NCBI GenBank assembly: GCA_020465985.1
Contig: JAANYP010000749.1
Location: 1-64,000 of the forward strand
DNA from: Centrapalus pauciflorus
Lineage: Eukaryota; Streptophyta; Magnoliopsida; Asterales; Asteraceae
DNA length: 64,000 nucleotides
Reading direction: 5' to 3'
Position numbers and translations under genes: made by a program. Positions 20,971 to 33,274 of the stretch are shown here, one piece after another; within the stretch, counting starts at the first letter, position 1; every line of letters begins with the position of its first letter. The notes beneath the pieces were generated by a model. It did no database searches. It had not been told where the DNA came from and saw only the letters and a list, made by a program, of their open reading frames with translations.

Positions 20971-20997
20971 TCTAACAGTTTTATTTATTGTGCAGAT
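20971..20997 (+). promoter_or_regulatory. Acceptor-like site before Co1 ORF3
   Basis: TCTAACAG (branch-point-like) lies 20 bases before TGTGCAG (AG at 20994-20995), directly ahead of the ORF3 ATG at 20998. Co2 has the same words before its ORF3 ATG (57052). Confidence 0.5.
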
Positions 20998-23997
20998 ATG
21001 GCAGTTCGCGCTTTTGTCCCAAAGCATAATATGGTCCTTAATCCAGATAATAATATCCCTGAGGCGCAGGGTTTTCGCGAAGATTTAGATTTCCTAGCTG
21101 AGTCTAGGATTAGCTATGCTTTGTATCATAACATTCCAATTGTAATTTCATATGTACGCCAGTTTTATGATCATTTACAGGTGGACTGTACTGTCACCCC
21201 GACAGTTATCAGAACCAGAATCGCTGGCCAACCACTAGTCTTCTCAGCAGATATGTTGCGCCAAGTGCTACAGTTGGGTTCACAGGAACAAGAAGACGGG
21301 CCTATAGACTTTCCATTGAGTATTAGGCAAGCCGCATTTCTGAGAATGCGCTATAGTCTGGACGTTACGAAATCATCTTATATGAAAAGTGGATTGATAG
21401 GGCAGTGGCGATTTCTGGTCCACGTGTTCATCGTTTGTTTTGCGCCAAAGAAGGCTGGTTTTGATTACATCGTCTCAAAGATCCAATCAGGGGTGATTGC
21501 GATGGTGTATAATAGGAAGTTCAGCTTCTCGCAGTTGTTTTTCTCGGAATTCATCCATCAGATTACAGCTCCTGACAGAGAAAGATTCCTTCTGTATCCA
21601 AGATTTGTGATGATGTTGATAAGGCACTTCTTGCCGAATTTGCCACAATCAGATGATTCCTTGAGCGTGAATATTATGGATAAGCGCATCTTTTCTGATT
21701 GTTCCTCACATCGAGGTAGGTTAGCGGTTCCGGTGGCGCGTCCATTATTTGGAGCAATTGTAGACAGGGAATTTCAAGCCCCAGGTGATGCCAACTGGGC
21801 AGGGGTAGTTGATATTCAACCGCAGCAACAGCAACAGCAACAACAACCGCAACGCCAACAACAGCCGCGTGCTAGGCCGCGTGATCCACGACGCCAACAG
21901 CAACAACCTGCTAGTCAAATTCAGGCATCCAGGCCTTCAACAAGTGAACAACCACAGGCACAAGAAGCAGGGACTTCAGGTGCAGTCCCCGAATCTGAGC
22001 AGATTGCTCAGACCTTGGAGGAAATATGGTCTTCTGGTCCTAATGCAAATGAAGATGTGGCAGCAGCATTAGTGGGTGAGCTGCTTAGTCCGCCTGGAGA
22101 TGAAGATGATATATTTCGTGATGTTGACGAATACGAACCAGAAAGGGCAGATGACGCATTAATATCTTCAGAATCCGAATCAGATTCAGAGGAAGTTCCT
22201 GCAGCTGCAGTTCCTGAAGTTCAAATTGGAACTTATGGTTCGCGATTGATTGTCAATGAAGGTGGTTCGAGGAGGCGAGAGGCCAGGGAATCGGAGGAGT
22301 CAGATTTTGAAGAAGATGAGACTGCTCAGTTGGTGACAAGGCAACGGGCCAAACGACACAGGTTTATGCAGGGGACTTCATCAGAGTCCGATGCACAACC
22401 TCAGCCTCAAACCCAAACCCAACCCCAAGTTACAGCTCCACCATCACCGCCACCTCAGCAACATGAACCCTACATTCCCCAACCATTCAATCCTGCTCCC
22501 ATTCAGTCCATCCCTTCTACATCAGCAGCCTATACCGACAATCAACGAATCATGCAACTCAAGAGTCGTGTCGACTTTCAGAACGTTCAAATCATAACTC
22601 TCACAAAAGCAGTCGGTGAACTCCAAGAGCATAACTCTAATCTTGATAAGTAGAATGCAGAACTGAGAAAGATTGTTGAAAGTGTTAGAGACGAAAACAC
22701 GGAGATTAAATCGTTTGTTGCTGATCAATCGTCTGAAATCCGAGCAATGCGGTCCCTCCTAGAGCAACTTATGAAAAATCTACAAACTCAGGGGGAGACG
22801 AGTTGTAAAGATCAGGAAGTACAGCGAATAGATGATGATAATGAAGGCAATGATCCCGGTGCGAATAAAGAGATTGAGTCTGTAGATTTTCCTGCAGCTC
22901 AAGTTATACAAGTTCAGTGGGAGCCTAGTCAAGGCGAAGGAGAAAGAGGTGAAGCTAGTTCATCTAAACAGCCTTCAGACTTTGAGATCAGTGAGATGAT
23001 TGAAGCACTCATGGATCTCGATGATGATCCACTGGATGGAGGTTTTGATTATGAAGATGAAGAGCTTGAAGAAGGAGAGTTTATTCCGGAAGAGATAGTA
23101 GATTGGCAACTTGAAGATGAAGTAGTAGCTGATGAGGATGATGAAGCTGACGAAATAGTTGTACATCAGAATCCTATCACTGACACTTATATGATAGATG
23201 GAAATAGAATTGTCGATGTTGACATAGTGAATGCTGCCTTGAATCCTAAGTCATCGACTGAAGAACCAGCAAGAGAGCTAAGTAACGAAGAAAAAAGGAA
23301 GCTATGGTTCAGAGCCGAAGAGAAGGAGTTAGCAATTAGGAGATCAATCAAAGTGCCTGGTACAGGGAAGCTATCTGAGCGAATCTTAAGTTGGTTCTTT
23401 GACAGAGATCTTCAACTTTTTATAATTAAAAGAAAAGACGGGCTTCAGTACATAAGGCGAACATTGAAAGCATTCAACACCCTTCCAAAGATTGAAATCA
23501 CAGCGCTTGCATGGAAAGATCTGATAAATATTGGTGATGATCCTTATGCGAATGTAATTGAAAGAATAATAAGAAAGGAGGGGAGATCTAGGAAGTTTGA
23601 ACGGTTGAGTCCAAGGGTCGGAAGAAGAGTCGAGGATAAGTCACGTATAGATCCTCTTACAGGCCGACCTTGGATGAGGATTCAGTACAAACCAGTGAAA
23701 TGCCTAAGGAAGGTACCTCTGAAGAAAATGCCACAGAATGTTTTGCGAAATCTACATTGGTGGTATGCTGATACAGAGACCGGGGAAGCAGTCATGGAAG
23801 ATTTTGAAGAAAAGGTCATCCTTAGAGTCTATGACCCGCTTCACCTGGTGAACCTATCTAAAGAAGACCTGCAGATTTTGTATAACTGTAAGATTTCCAG
23901 TGACGCACATATGGATACTGAGGCTAGTAAGTATGAAAATGTGGTCAAGGTTTGCGTCGAGAAAGGTCTGTATGCTGGTAGTGTTTTGAATCAATAA
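20998..23997 (+). pseudogene. Co1 ORF3, third ORF after pol, function unknown
   Basis: ATG at 20998 (MAVRAFVPKHNMV), chosen over the upstream ATG at 20956 because the Co2 homolog starts at the equivalent ATG (57052) after a conserved TGCAG. The frame is 1000 codons with a single TAG at 22651-22653, where Co2 has CAG. The N-terminal 250 residues form a folded-looking domain (SRISYALYHNIPI, FSADMLRQ, KSGLIGQWRFLVH, LLYPRFVMMLIRHFLP) of a type seen in plant retrotransposon hypothetical proteins. A Gln/Pro-rich stretch (21820-21910), acidic Ser-rich segments, a predicted coiled coil around the stop (22560-22790) and a basic C-terminal part follow. I see no signal peptide or clear membrane span, so calling it env would be unsafe. 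Confidence 0.75.
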
Positions 23998-24047
23998 TAA
24001 ACCATGTTCTTAAATCAAAAATGTGTGAATTATTAGAAGCTATCGTC

Positions 24048-24056
24048 AAGGGGGAG
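24048..24056 (+). other. Co1 polypurine tract
   Basis: AAGGGGGAG two bases before the 3' LTR, the expected plus-strand primer. Confidence 0.85.
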
Positions 24057-24058
24057 TC

Positions 24059-24703
24059 TGTTGGTACATCCCGTGTGACGATAGCAGTCTAAGTTGTCTT
24101 ACATTGTGATTTAGCATATGTTTGTTATATATATTATGTATGATTGATGATTATCAGTGTTTGTATGTTTGAACTTGATGTAACGTATTACAAGAAGTTC
24201 AAACATAAAGTTCAAAGATAAAATCAGTCATAAGGTAATACCATAAGTTTCAAACACTTAGTTGTATATGTCAAAGGCTAGATTCGAATTGCATAAGAGG
24301 ATACATTCGAATCTGTGATAGATTCGAATGAGACCTTAGATTCGAATATAGGATAGATTCAAGACTGTCATGTTGGACAGACTCGAATGGGCCTTGGGCC
24401 AGATTCGAGTCTGACCCACATCAGATTCGAATCTGGGTCTATAATTAGGGATAGACTCGAATCATTAGTAGACTTTTTGCAGAATTCGTGAGGAATTAAG
24501 CAAGAGGCGATCTCGAGTTTATCAGCTAGGTGAGTGCCGTTTCGGAGAGAATTAGTACGTAGGATCGTTCGTGTGTCGTTCGTTCAGCGTCTAATAGTCT
24601 CCGTGTTCCGTTGGTTGAGAGTTGTCCGTCTAACCGTCACCGAGGATTCCGCACTCGTTCACGGATCCGCGTCTAGATAGATCTTGCAGTGGTAGACCTT
24701 ACA
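24059..24703 (+). repeat. Co1 3' LTR
   Basis: TGTTGGTACA to GACCTTACA, 645 bases. It matches 10971-11624 with clear divergence in the TTCGAA region (24280-24460) and near identity in the last 180 bases. The right flank is Gypsy RT (Gy3). Confidence 0.9.
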
Positions 24704-26715
24704 ACTATCGGCGATTCATAAAGGACTTCTCGAAGATTGCTGTGCCGCTTACAATGCTAACACGAAAGAATACACCTTTCGTATGGGCGGATAAACAGCA
24801 AGAGGCATTTGAAACTTTGAAACAGAAGTTAATTCAAGCGCCGATCCTAGCCTTACCAGAGGGCAACGATGATTTTGTCGTCTACAGCGACGCATCTGGT
24901 ACTGGCTTAGGATGTGTTCTAATGCAAAGGGGAAAAGTAATTGCCTACGCTTCAAGGCAATTGAAAGACTATGACAAAAGTGCACCGACTCATGATATTG
25001 AGTTGGCTGCCGTTACCTTTGCACTAAAGATCTGGCGTCATTATCTTTATGGGACTCAGTGTCAGCTTTACACAGATCATAAGAGTCTCAAGCACCTGTC
25101 TACTCAAAAGGATCTGAATATGAAACAGCGACGGTCCTTGGAGCTTATCAAGGACTATGATTGCGAGATCCTATATCATCCCGACAAAGCTAATGTGGTC
25201 ACGGATGCTTTGAGTAGAAAGACATATCCAGAAAAGTGTTGCTATGCCTTAACTCCTGTAGTATTCTCTTCGGATCTTATCGAAGATATCAGATCTGCTC
25301 AAGCTGAAGAACTTAAAGAAGAGAATCTCTATTCTGAAAATCTCAAAGGGCAGTTACAATTCTTATCTCCGAACCATTTGGGACTTCACTGTCTCCAGGG
25401 AAACCGAATCTGGATTCCTAAATATGGTTCTATTTGCAACACTCTTCTATTTGAAGCCCATCAGTCCAAGTTATCTGTTCATCCTGGCAGCTCAAAGATG
25501 TATTTTGATCTGAAAGCCGATTATTGGTGGCCAGGAATGAAGAAAGACATCGGTCGTTATGTTGAAAGCTGCAGAATCTGTCAGATGGTTAAGGCAGAAC
25601 ATCAGATTCACTTCGGGGATATGCAACCACTGCCGGTTCCTGAATGGAAGTGGGAGCATATAACAATGGACTTCATCACGAAGTTTCCTAAGACCAAAAG
25701 ACAGCACGACTCCATCTGGGTAGTCGTGGACCGATTAACAAAGTCAGATCACTTCATACCGATGAAAGAAACATACTCTCTTGATAGATTGGCACAGATA
25801 TACATCACAGAAGTAATTTCTCGACATGGTGTGCCGAAATCTATCGTATCTGATCGTGATAGTCGTTTCACGTCTAGATTCTGGCAAGCTCTACAAGACG
25901 GGATGGGTACTCGGATCTCTATGAGTACTGCTTATCATCCTAATGTAGATGGCCAGAGTGAGCGTACTATCCTTACCCTCGAAGATATGCTTCGTGCATG
26001 CGTTCTTGATCTGGGTGGTAATTGGGATGACCATTTGCCTCTGGTCGAATTCTCATATAATAACAGTTATCATTCAACGATCAAGATGGCTCCTTTTGAA
26101 GCTTTGTACGGAAGAAAGTGCAGAACTCTCACCTGTTGGCGCGAAACAGGTGAAACGCCTATAGCGGGTCCTGCCCTTCTACAGTTGACTCATGAGAAGA
26201 TTCAGCTAGTCAGAAGGAATATACTTGAAGCTCAAAGCAGGCAGAACTCATATTATGATAATCGACACAGATCAATAAGCTTTACGGTTAACGATTGGGT
26301 GATGTTGAAAATATCCCCGATGAAGAATGTGGTGAGATTCATAAAGCGAAACAAGCTAGCTCCGAGATTCATCGGTCCGTTCAAGATTGTCGAAAAGATA
26401 GGAAATCAATCTTATCGTCTTGAACTGCCAGCGGACTTATCTGGAATACATCCTGTATTCCATGTCAGTCATCTGAGAAAAAGTCTAGCTGATGAAAGAG
26501 AAGTTCAAATACCACATGTTAACTTGCAAGTTGATGAGAATCTTACAGTGGTTGAAGAGCCAGAACGTATTCTGGACTCGAAAACCAAGAAGCTTAGAAA
26601 CAAAGATATACAGATGGTGCTCGTCCAGTGAAAACATCACAAAGGTTCGCACCAGTCTTGGGAATCCAGAGATGTCATGAAAGCAACATATCCCAGTCTG
26701 TTCGAACATAGCTAA
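24704..26715 (+). pseudogene. Gy3 pol 3' half: RNase H, integrase, chromodomain
   Basis: Starts inside the RT/RNase H linker (YRRFIKDFSKI) at the Co1 junction; everything upstream is missing. RNase H has VVYSDASGTGLGCVLMQ and YTDHKSLK. Integrase has an intact zinc finger (HPGSSKMYFDLKADYWWPG, CRICQMVKAEH), VSDRDSRFTS and DGQSERTI. The C-terminal IGPFKI module follows. A chromodomain reading continues in frame to TAA at 26713-26715, but its first Trp codon is TGA (26629-26631), a G-to-A change. This is the best preserved Gypsy integrase in the window after Gy1. Confidence 0.9.
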
Positions 26716-27845
26716 CTTCGGGGACGAAGTTTGTGCGTGGTGGAGCCCATTCTGTAACAACCTAATTTTTTATCAAGTCTTAAATTCAGTATTTGAACCG
26801 ATAATGTAATATTATTTTCTTATTTGAATTATAATTTAATTAAATTATGAAATATTTAGTTAAATTATATAAATATTTTAATTATGAATTAATAAATTAT
26901 TAAAGATAATTAAATAAAAGAGATATAAGATACAAAAGTAATAGTGGGTTAATTTCACGAAATAACTAACTGAAGTATATAAACTAACAAATCAGATTTA
27001 AAGCTCATTTAGACATCAAATCTCTCTCTCTCTCTACTCTCTCTACTCTCTCTACTTTCTCTCTCTACTCTCTCTCTACTCTCTCTCTCTAGATTTTCTC
27101 CCAAACCGACCGGCCGATTCTTGAGTTTTATATATCGTTGGAAAGATCTCGGAGAATACTACACGAATCTGCTATTACATGTTCGATTTCGTACAAAATT
27201 GAGGTAAGAATCGACACTTTTAGTTTTTGTATTTTTCGGTTTTGAAGTAAAAAATTCGAGTTTATCACATTTCACGTGATTTGAAAACTATTTTGAGTGA
27301 GTTTTAACTAGGATATGTATAATATAATCGAACATAGGTTAATTATTTAACATATTCATGATTTGGACTTAGAAATTCATGATTTAAGGCTGTAGAATAT
27401 GAAAAAATTCGAAATGCCAAGAACAAACTCGAAATAGATGGAACAAACTCGATTTTTGTAGCTAAATTCGAATATATGTTCGAAATTGTCCATTAAATTC
27501 GAAATATATGATTCGAATTTATTAAATTCGAATGAAAGTGGGAGTTGGATCATTAAATTCGAATTTGACTCGAATTTAGTCAAAGATTTCAAATTTAATA
27601 TATATATATACTCGAATATTGGGGTTCGAATTTAATATATTCGAAACATTGATTTTGAATTTAAAACTATGCCTTTGAATTTGATATTATATTCGAATTT
27701 GAATCTAATCTCGAATTTGATGAATTCAATTTTTATCATATTCTAATTTACATATAAATTTAAATACCCCACTTCTTTAATTCGAATATATTAAATAAAA
27801 CACTTGCACAACGCATAAAATTAACAAGATGATTACCAAAATGAC

Positions 27846-27851
27846 TATATA

Positions 27852-27937
<86 letters not shown>
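27846..27937. repeat. (TA)n microsatellite in the Gy3 LTR
   Basis: About 90 bases of nearly pure TA. Confidence 0.95.
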
Positions 27938-27940
<3 letters not shown>

Positions 27941-28568
27941 CTTTGAGAATTTAAGAAACAAAGAATATGAATGAAACAAAGATTTATGAATGATCAGTTA
28001 TCAGAATCAGATAAAATAAAGATTTTAAAGATAAAAGATGATGATATTAATATGATATTGATATTATGATTCTGGACAGGTTCAGTGAAATTCTGAACAT
28101 TTAGTTAAAGATTTAAAGCGGGTCAAAGATTTGAATTGACAGAGAACAGACTGACAAAGATAAAATCCTGAGATAACTCAGGTGGCAGATTTTACATCTG
28201 TTTGATAAAGACCCAGATCTGTGAGTTATAGATATTCAGATTTAACATGCTTCAATTTCCGGTTGAGACATATTGTTGATGTTAGATTGATTTGACATTC
28301 ATATTATCAGCTGGATTGTGACCTGTGTACACCATGGTTCGGTGTTGCCCAGTGGATCATGATAGCTATTTGACTTATAATTTCATATGATATTGCATTT
28401 CCAGTTCATTTCTGACATTTCCTGAGATTACTGCTATCATGACTTTGATTACGTATGCTTCATCATTACATATACTTGACATATTGATTAAGCATTGACT
28501 AGCCTTGTTGGTCTATTGTTCTAGACCTGGCTATTTCACCAGTTCTATTGAACTTGGTAATGACCTCC

Positions 28569-28653
28569 GATGTTCCGCCACGTTGATTTACTGGTAGCTA
28601 GCCCAGTATGTGGCTGATCCCCACAATTTAAGCGTGAGCGTGGCTTGAACATC
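28569..28653 (+). ncRNA. Branched RNA fold with GCTAGC loop, Gy3 LTR
   Basis: The outer stem pairs GATGTTC (28569-28575) with GAACATC (28647-28653) and GCCACG (28577-28582) with CGTGGC (28639-28644). Hairpin 1 pairs TACTGG with CCAGTA around TAGCTAGC (28595-28602), the same loop as Gy1. Hairpin 2 pairs TGTGG with CCACA around CTGATCC (28614-28620). Stem sequences differ from Gy1 while the architecture and loop 1 are the same, which supports selection on structure. Confidence 0.6.
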
Positions 28654-29075
28654 ATTCGACTCTATGACTTCTATATCTCAATCATGAATGGCTGTAGCGG
28701 CAGCCATGACATATCACGCTAGACTTATAATGATCCGCTTAACAATGCATGTTTAATTTGAAAATCTATTTACTCACTAAGCATTGCTTACGGTTGCTAC
28801 ATTCACATTTTACAGGAAAAGATAAAGGAAAGTCACCTGCCGGACCTAGTACTTAGGTCATACAAGAATCAAGAGAAGTTTTCATAGACCTCTACTCAGC
28901 AAACCATTTTGGTACAGATTGGATGATGATATTGTGGTGTTCTGGGTAGATTTATCTTGATTGTGTGATGACATAAACTAGATTAGATAGTACCCTTTAT
29001 AAGTTTAATTTGAAAACCGTAAAATTGTGTTAAACTTAAATCCTAATATTTTGTACTGTAATTTAATATTCCGCA

Positions 29076-32000
29076 CTTAATTACTCTATCTTAGTTTGAT
29101 TGATATCGTATTGCATGATGTGGGACCTAGACTTGTGAGAACTGCCCCATGAGGGGTGGTCTTCACACTGTGAATGCATAAGATCATCAAAGCTGAATTC
29201 TCCTGAAACTGATTCAGGAACATCTTTGGTGGAGGCATTCCTAGACTCTTCAAAGGTGACATTGATAGATTCATCTATCACCTTTCTTTTATGGTTGTAG
29301 TCTCTGTAGGCTTTAGAGATAGTAGAATATCCAACAAACACACCTTCATCAGTTTTGGGTTCAAATTTGGCCAGCTGTTCCCACTGATTCAGAATGAAGC
29401 AGGGATATCCAAACGCATGTAAATAGCTAATATTTGGCCTTCTCCCTTTGATTAATTCATAAGGAATCTTGTTGAACCTTTTCACCACTATTGATCTGTT
29501 TTGAGTGAAGCAGGTAGTGTTGACAGCTTCAGCCCAAAATGATGAAGGCAAACCTGATGCACACATCATGGTTCTAGCAGCTGCAATGAAAGTTCTATTC
29601 CTCCTTTCAGCAACTCCATTTTGTTGTGGAGTTCTTACAGCTGAAAAGTTTTGTGAGATCCCTCTTTCTTCATAGAAGTCCTCAAGAGTACTGTTTCAGA
29701 ATTCAGTACCATGATCACTTTTAAGCTGCTTGACTTGAGCAGAGTTCAGAACCCCCATCTTTTCGATAAATCCAATAATTTCTCTAGCAGCCTCTCCTTT
29801 GGTCTTTAGAAAGATCACCCATGTAAACCTGGAGAAGTCATCAACCATTACTAGAGTGTATCTTCTACCTATTAGACATGGGACACTAACAGGTCCAAAC
29901 AAGTCCATGTGGTTTAAGAAGAGAGGGGTATCAATAGAAAAATTATGCTTGGATTTAAAAGATATTTTCTCTGCTTGCCTTTCTCACAAGCTGTGCAGAG
30001 TTTATCATTAACAAAGGTTATAGAAGGCAAACATGTTACCAACTCTTTCTTACATAGTTTGTTGATATTCTTGAAGTTCAGGTGTGACAGACTTTTGTGA
30101 CATAACCACTTCAGGTCTGCATTGCTTCTTGAGATAAAGCAGGTTTCAGTTGCGGGATCAGCAGATTTCATGTCCACAACATATATACCTTTCTTCCTTT
30201 GTGCACACAAGACAACTTTGCCTTGGGGATCCAGTATGTACCCCAGGTGCTCATCAAAATTAACCTTGTAGCCAGCATCACACAGTTGACTAATGCTTAC
30301 AAGATTATGTTTTAGCCAAGACACATAAGCTACTCTTTTGAATATTGCAGCACCAGCTTGAAGGGTTCAATATCCTTCTGTGGATCCTTGAACATTGTCA
30401 CCAAAGGTGACCTTTTGCCCTTTTTCAGGCCTGAGATCACTCAGCAAGTCCTTGCAACTTGTCATGTGGCTTGAGCAGCCGCTGTCCAAGTACCAAACCA
30501 GGGATGGTTGTTTAACCTGTAGAGTGTCATGGGAAAATATATGTTATTTTTAGGGAAACTCATCATAAGGATGAGTTCTCCTTCTTCATCAACATTTGTT
30601 GATGGACCACTTAAATCTACACTAATATTTCAAATTTGGATTTATCAGCCTGGATAATCTCCTCAATGACCATGTTATGTCCAACACTACTGGTTTTTGC
30701 AATGTTGGAACTAGCAGTGTTAGCAGGCCTTATGTCCTCAGTTTCAGGACAGTCTTTGGCCATATGAGTCTTCTTCCCACATTTATAACATTTTCTCTTT
30801 TTATACTTTTTGGAAGAAGTGCTCCCAGAAACACATTCTGGGATATCCTTGTTGGCCTTGTCAGCAGGTTTAGCAAAGTTATTAGTGTTTTTAGAAGGAA
30901 CAACAATTTGAGTGGAAGGCTCAAGAGCAACAGCTTTACCTGTGTCCTCTTTCCTCTTTTTAGGAGGGCAGAGATCAAATATAGAAAGTTTAATTGGCCT
31001 TTGTCATTCCATAGGTTTGGGAAACTTATTCCCAACTTTCTCAGGTTGAGCAATGGCTTTGCCTTTGCCCTTACTGAGATGTGATGAGTGTTGCCTATCA
31101 ACATAATCACTGTTTCTGGTTTTCAAAGACTTACCTTCATTTATAACCAGTTTTCCACTATGATTCAAAACTTATTTGAAATCACAGTAGATTTACTTTC
31201 AACATGAGACTTAGCCATGTTGAAAGCAGGCTGCTTACCTTTTGAAAACTTTTTCTCAAAATGCTCAGCATCAAAAGGGTTAACAGGTTTATTACCATTG
31301 GTTTTAGATCCAAAACCTGTCTTGTTGACAGGTTTAGTCTCCAAAGCTGCAGTTTGAACTTGTTTTCCCTTCTTTTCTTTGTGTGAAGCAGCTATGCACT
31401 TAGCAGGCTGATTTGATGGACAACACATTCGATCATCAGTCTTTAAAGCTTTTTCACACAAACTGTCAGTGTTTTAAGGTCTGACAAACCTGTTTGTTGA
31501 GACCAGCTATCCATTTACTCTCTGAATGAAAGTACTTGGAAGCTCACCAAGAGTTGATAAGTCTTCTTTCAGATTATTTATCTCAATAATTGAAGTTGCT
31601 GTATCAAGATCCCCTCCAAGATAGGATTGGATTTGAGCATGGATCTGTTAACTGATATAATGATTGACAATCTGTGAAGATTGCCACCAAGAGTCAACAA
31701 TTTTTTTAAGCTTGGCATGCTTTGTGTCTGTCTCTCTCTTTTCTTTTAATAAAATGGTATTGATGTATTTTACTTCATCAACTTCAGTTTCCAACTTATG
31801 GAAGCTGTCCAGTTTATTAGTTTTTGTTTCAAGATCAGTTTTTAACTTTGAGATCTCAGACAACAAGGCATCATGCTTCTCAATAGCAGCTTTTAAATCA
31901 ACAAGTAAATATTCAAACATTTTAACTTTTTCATCAGAACTGTAATCCATAAAATTTTGTACCTTATACATCATAGTTGGGTTCCAGTTCTCCAAGCTGC

Positions 32001-33210
32001 TGAGAGCTTCAGCTTCAGCCAGGTCTTGTTTGAAATTTCTTGTTGAGGGGACATCAGTGTTGGCCATTAGACAATTGTTATCTTCTTCAACTGATGATGA
32101 GTGAGATTCCTCCGAGTCACAAGTCTCAGCCATGAGTCCCTTTTGCTTGTTGGAAGCCACTGAGTCTTTCAACTTTCTCAGCTTAGCCATGGCCATTAGG
32201 TACTTAACCATGTAGCTATTGTCTTTATTTATCTTGTATGGTTTGGATGAGGAGCCAATAGCTTTAGACACACAGTCAGTAGCTATATGGCATGTTTTGC
32301 CACATTTAAAGCACTCAGCCTTAGTTTTATAAATGCCTTCTTTTTTATGGCACCTGGCTTCTTCTGCAGCATCTTTCCACCAAACCTCTTCTTATTGAAT
32401 TTTCTGACAAGCATAGAAATCATTTGCTCATTATCAAGTTCAGTAAGATCTACACAGTCTTCTTCCTCAAACAATTCTTCCATTTCATCATCAGCCTGTT
32501 GATCAGCTTGTGTGAACACATCACACACCTGACCAGCAGGTTGTCTCACGCTGGCCACTAAGGCAGCACCTCTTTTGGACATTTCAAAGGCATTCCTTTT
32601 TTTTTGCCTTGATTGTTCATCATTCAGTAAAGATCCATAAAGATATACAAGATCCATACCTTTGATGGTGTCTGAGTTTTTGAGGATAGTAGAGAAATAG
32701 TTCCATTCCTTAGGCAGAATGTCCAAAAACTTGTTTACCAGAGTTAAACTGTCTTCGGTGATCCCAACAGCTTTGAGATCATTGATTAGGGCAGTAAACT
32801 TGGTATAGGTTTCAGTGAGAAAATCATTTGGCTTTGCAAAGAATAGTTCATAATGTTTAACAAGATTATTGATCATGTTATCCTGTGTGATAGTAGGACC
32901 ATCATAGACGGTAAACAAAGTATCCCACATCTAGTTTTCAGTCTTCATTGTCTCAACCTGTTTGAAACATCATCAGGAAGAGAATAACCAAGTTGTTCAC
33001 CAGCGTTTTGTCTTCATCAGACCATTGAGGTTTAGCCTTTTCAAAGGTCCTAATTTCAGGAACAACTCCTTCAGCAGCAGGAGTGATAGTAGTAACAGAG
33101 GTTCACACATAGGGACCTTCCATTACTATCTCTGGTAGTTGTACATCCAGATTCTCTAAATAGAGCATCATTTTGCACTTCCAGCAAGAGCTGGCAGCAC
33201 TGTTGTCCAG
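29076..33210 (-). pseudogene. Co3b gag and integrase part of pol, Copia
   Basis: Reading on the minus strand from 33210. Gag begins at 33208-33210, but its start codon is CTG where Co3c has ATG (63373). The Gag region lies at 32283-33200 (MWDTLFTVYDGPTITQDNM, LDILPKEWNYF). CCHC remnants occur at about 32290 and 30770. The GAG-pre-integrase region is at 29914-30324 (HNLVSISQLCDAGYKVNF, CTACEKGKQRK) and integrase at 29081-29910 (MDLFGPVSVP, KQLKSDHGTEF, FWAEAVNT). Many shifts and stops. RT, RNase H and the 3' LTR are absent: the element is cut at about 29075 against the Gy3 LTR. Confidence 0.85.
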
Positions 33211-33260
33211 GGTGGGAAAAAGGGAGAATGAGAGATCTAGAGTTAACACACACTCTAACT

Positions 33261-33272
33261 GCTCTGATATCA
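33261..33272 (-). other. Co3b primer-binding site, one mismatch
   Basis: The minus strand reads TGATATCAGAGC; the tRNA-Met complement would be TGGTATCAGAGC as in Co3c (63309-63320). Confidence 0.75.
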
Positions 33273-33274
33273 GT

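Larger units (their letters stand above)
18776..20997 (+). other. Co1 spacer between pol and ORF3
   Basis: About 2.2 kb without coding potential. It holds the three-hairpin array (19338-19535), a (TTTTA)n tract (about 19905-19945), TTCGAA palindromes (20170-20360 and 20660-20845) and an acceptor-like site just before ORF3. Co2 has the same order of parts in 55136-57051. Confidence 0.75.
10971..24703 (+). mobile_element. Co1: long Ty1/Copia (SIRE-like) element with a third ORF
   Basis: 13.7 kb with LTRs at 10971-11624 and 24059-24703, a primer-binding site, a polypurine tract, a very long gag with two zinc knuckles, pol in Copia order (protease-integrase-RT-RNase H) and a large extra ORF after pol. 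SIRE-like is inferred from this layout. It carries nonsense mutations in gag and ORF3 and many indels in RT. The left flank is Gy2 gag on the minus strand and the right flank is Gy3 RT on the plus strand, with no shared target duplication, so at least one end has been rearranged. Confidence 0.9.
26753..29075 (+). repeat. Gy3 3' LTR, right end missing
   Basis: Starts TGTAACAACC after the conserved GCGTGGTGGAGCCCAT tail. It shares with the Gy1 LTR the block CTCCCAAACCGACCGGCC (27100-27117), the donor-like TTGAG/GTAAGAATC (GT at 27205) and the acceptor-like TTTTACAG/GAAAAG (28814-28815). It contains (CT)n (27020-27092), AAATTCGAATTT-type palindromes (27400-27720), a long (TA)n tract and a branched fold. 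The right end is lost where Co3b coding sequence begins, somewhere in 29060-29090. Confidence 0.8.

Noticed and set aside
20998..23997. Calling ORF3 an envelope protein
   Set aside because: No signal peptide, furin-like site or membrane span could be seen; position after pol alone is not enough.
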